Shown here one piece after another: positions 44,002-44,875 of a stretch of 44,875 nt of DNA. The notes beneath the pieces are model-generated. The model worked only from the letters and a program-made list of their open reading frames with translations. It did not search any database and had not been told where the DNA came from. Numbering within the stretch: the stretch's first letter is position 1; each line of letters opens with the position of its first letter. The position numbers were made by a program, and so were the translations under genes. The stretch lies in contig JANXSK010000119.1 in assembly GCA_025352695.1 (NCBI GenBank), forward strand, positions 1-44,875, read 5' to 3'. The stretch comes from Ferruginibacter sp. Lineage in GTDB: Bacteria; Bacteroidota; Bacteroidia; Chitinophagales; Chitinophagaceae.

Positions 44002-44721
44002 TTATGATTTTTTAACCATTCCACCACTGTTAACATCTAAATCCTTTATAACAGCAGTTCCTTTATAACGGATACCTCCGCCACTATTTGCCTTGGCATT
44101 TAATTCTTTATTTACATTAATGCGAACTCCGCCGCCACTTGTTGCTTTGGCATCACAAAAGTCAACTGCAAGTTCGTAGCCTTTAAATATTGCTCCACTG
44201 CTTACATCTACCCGTAGCTCACTTGTTTTACCCGAAAGCTCAACAGCCGAACCGCTATTTTGAGAAACCTGTAACTGTGTAATATTTACCTGTCCTTTAA
44301 ACTGTGCACCACTGCTAATAGAACAATCTAATTTATTAACAGTTAGTGTACTTTGCAAATTAATTCCAGCACCGGATGAAGCATTTAATTTTTCAAGATT
44401 TTTAAAAGAAACGTACGCTTTTAATTTTCGTTTATCACTGCCTAGCCAGTTTATACCTTTGTTATCAAAATAAATTTTTAATGTGCCATCCAACACTTCT
44501 GTTTTAAAACGTTCCATATATTTTGGATCTGAAGCACTTACTGCAATAGACTCTTCATTTCCTTGCGTAAGGTAAAGCTCTACGCCATCTGATACGATGA
44601 TGGAATTAAAGTTTGCCGATAATGTTCGCTTTTCTGCATTCGCATCGCTGATAATAGTTTTATCCTGTGCAAATGTGTTTAAGCTTATCAATGTAAGCAG
44701 CAAAATAAATATTTGTTTCAT
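44002..44721 (-). CDS. GIN-domain (DUF2807) exported protein, SGG-repeat type
   Basis: From the ATG at 44721 the protein has 239 residues with a signal peptide (MKQIFILLLTLISLNTFAQ). The fold and length match the downstream paralogue (FNSIIVSDGVELYLTQGNEES; AYVSFKNLEKL is nearly identical in both). The turn motif, however, is SSGA, NSGS or SGGG (SSGAGINL, SSGAQFKG, NSGSAVEL, TSGGGVRI, NSGGGIRY). The frame runs to a TTG at 44769, but the signal peptide begins at 44721. It is divergent from the riboswitch-controlled thiamine unit. Confidence 0.88.
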   Translation of the reverse strand: MKQIFILLLTLISLNTFAQDKTIISDANAEKRTLSANFNSIIVSDGVELYLTQGNEESIAVSASDPKYMERFKTEVLDGTLKIYFDNKGINWLGSDKRKLKAYVSFKNLEKLNASSGAGINLQSTLTVNKLDCSISSGAQFKGQVNITQLQVSQNSGSAVELSGKTSELRVDVSSGAIFKGYELAVDFCDAKATSGGGVRINVNKELNAKANSGGGIRYKGTAVIKDLDVNSGGMVKKS

Positions 44722-44795
44722 GGTTATATTTTTTAGTGATACGCATGGCAAAAACTTTTTGTTACACAAATGTTTAAAATAATTTCAAACTCCCC

Positions 44796-44803
44796 TACAT
44801 TTG
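44796..44803 (+). promoter_or_regulatory. -7 promoter box ahead of the TPP riboswitch
   Basis: TACATTTG matches TAnnTTTG. It places the transcript start near 44808, some 20-25 bases before the riboswitch core. The -33 region has only a partial match (TTT near 44773). Confidence 0.5.
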
Positions 44804-44830
44804 CACTTCAAAATTGTTCTTACTCATCGT

Positions 44831-44875
44831 CTGAATTTCCGGGGTGCTTCTTTTAGGAGGCTGAGATAATACCCG
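44831..44875 (+). ncRNA. TPP riboswitch (THI element), 5' part, cut by the window edge
   Basis: The conserved 5' half is present: CCGGGGTGC (44839-44847), a short variable helix, then AGGCTGAGATAATACCCG with the invariant CTGAGA and ACCC blocks. This is the pyrimidine-sensor half; the second half (ACCTGA...GGTAAT-type helix) and P1 closure lie beyond base 44875. It should control a thiamine biosynthesis or transport gene on the + strand just outside the window, switching it off when thiamine pyrophosphate is abundant. Confidence 0.9.

Overview
The window looks like chromosomal DNA of a Bacteroidota bacterium, most likely of the Chitinophagaceae. The reasons are the low GC content, promoters of the TTTG-N18..22-TAnnTTTG type, almost no Shine-Dalgarno sequences, a T9SS-type sorting tail, TPR/outer-membrane-barrel pairs, GIN-domain (DUF2807) proteins and an ECF sigma factor of the family common in that group. 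No insertion sequence, phage gene, CRISPR array or rRNA gene was seen.

Layout. 1-9.8 kb: the end of a class III adenylate cyclase, a tandem UspA protein, a DUF2752/TM2 membrane pair, a B12-binding radical SAM protein, a DUF4197 protein, a FAD amino-acid oxidase-like enzyme, a secreted M43 metalloprotease, a glutaminyl-peptide cyclotransferase lipoprotein and a HU-CCDC81-like membrane protein. 9.9-14.7 kb: an outer-membrane barrel and a 1000-residue TPR protein. 15-20.9 kb: housekeeping genes (DoxX, acyl-CoA thioesterase, a DUF6526-like protein, PBP4/dacB, cinA, 2-oxoacid dehydrogenase E2).

21-36 kb is the most unusual part. It is a block of about ten minus-strand genes for exported proteins: a ZU5-like protein, a porin-like barrel, two paralogous small proteins, TPR and DUF11-like proteins, and a broken Hcp-like protein. 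A TPR sensor histidine kinase and LuxR-type response regulator lie divergent to it. The block can be read as three transcription units, and each is preceded by the same composite element: a -7 box, exactly 21 bp, an 18-bp near-palindrome (ATCACCCGAAACAGTGAT type), 19-20 bp, then a second degenerate copy. One copy sits in the divergent region between the block and the kinase/regulator genes. I infer a two-component regulon with likely autoregulation. The block also carries several decayed gene copies.

36-45 kb: an ECF sigma/anti-sigma pair, a soluble PAS histidine kinase, a repetitive helical lipoprotein, der, era, initiator tRNA-fMet, two tandem GIN-domain proteins and, at the right edge, the start of a TPP riboswitch for a thiamine gene outside the window. 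The era leader region holds an 11-base copy of the 16S rRNA 3' end sequence (GATCACCTCCT) that Era is known to bind, which raises the possibility of autogenous control.

All calls come from reading the sequence by eye. Family names come from recognised motifs and not from database searches.
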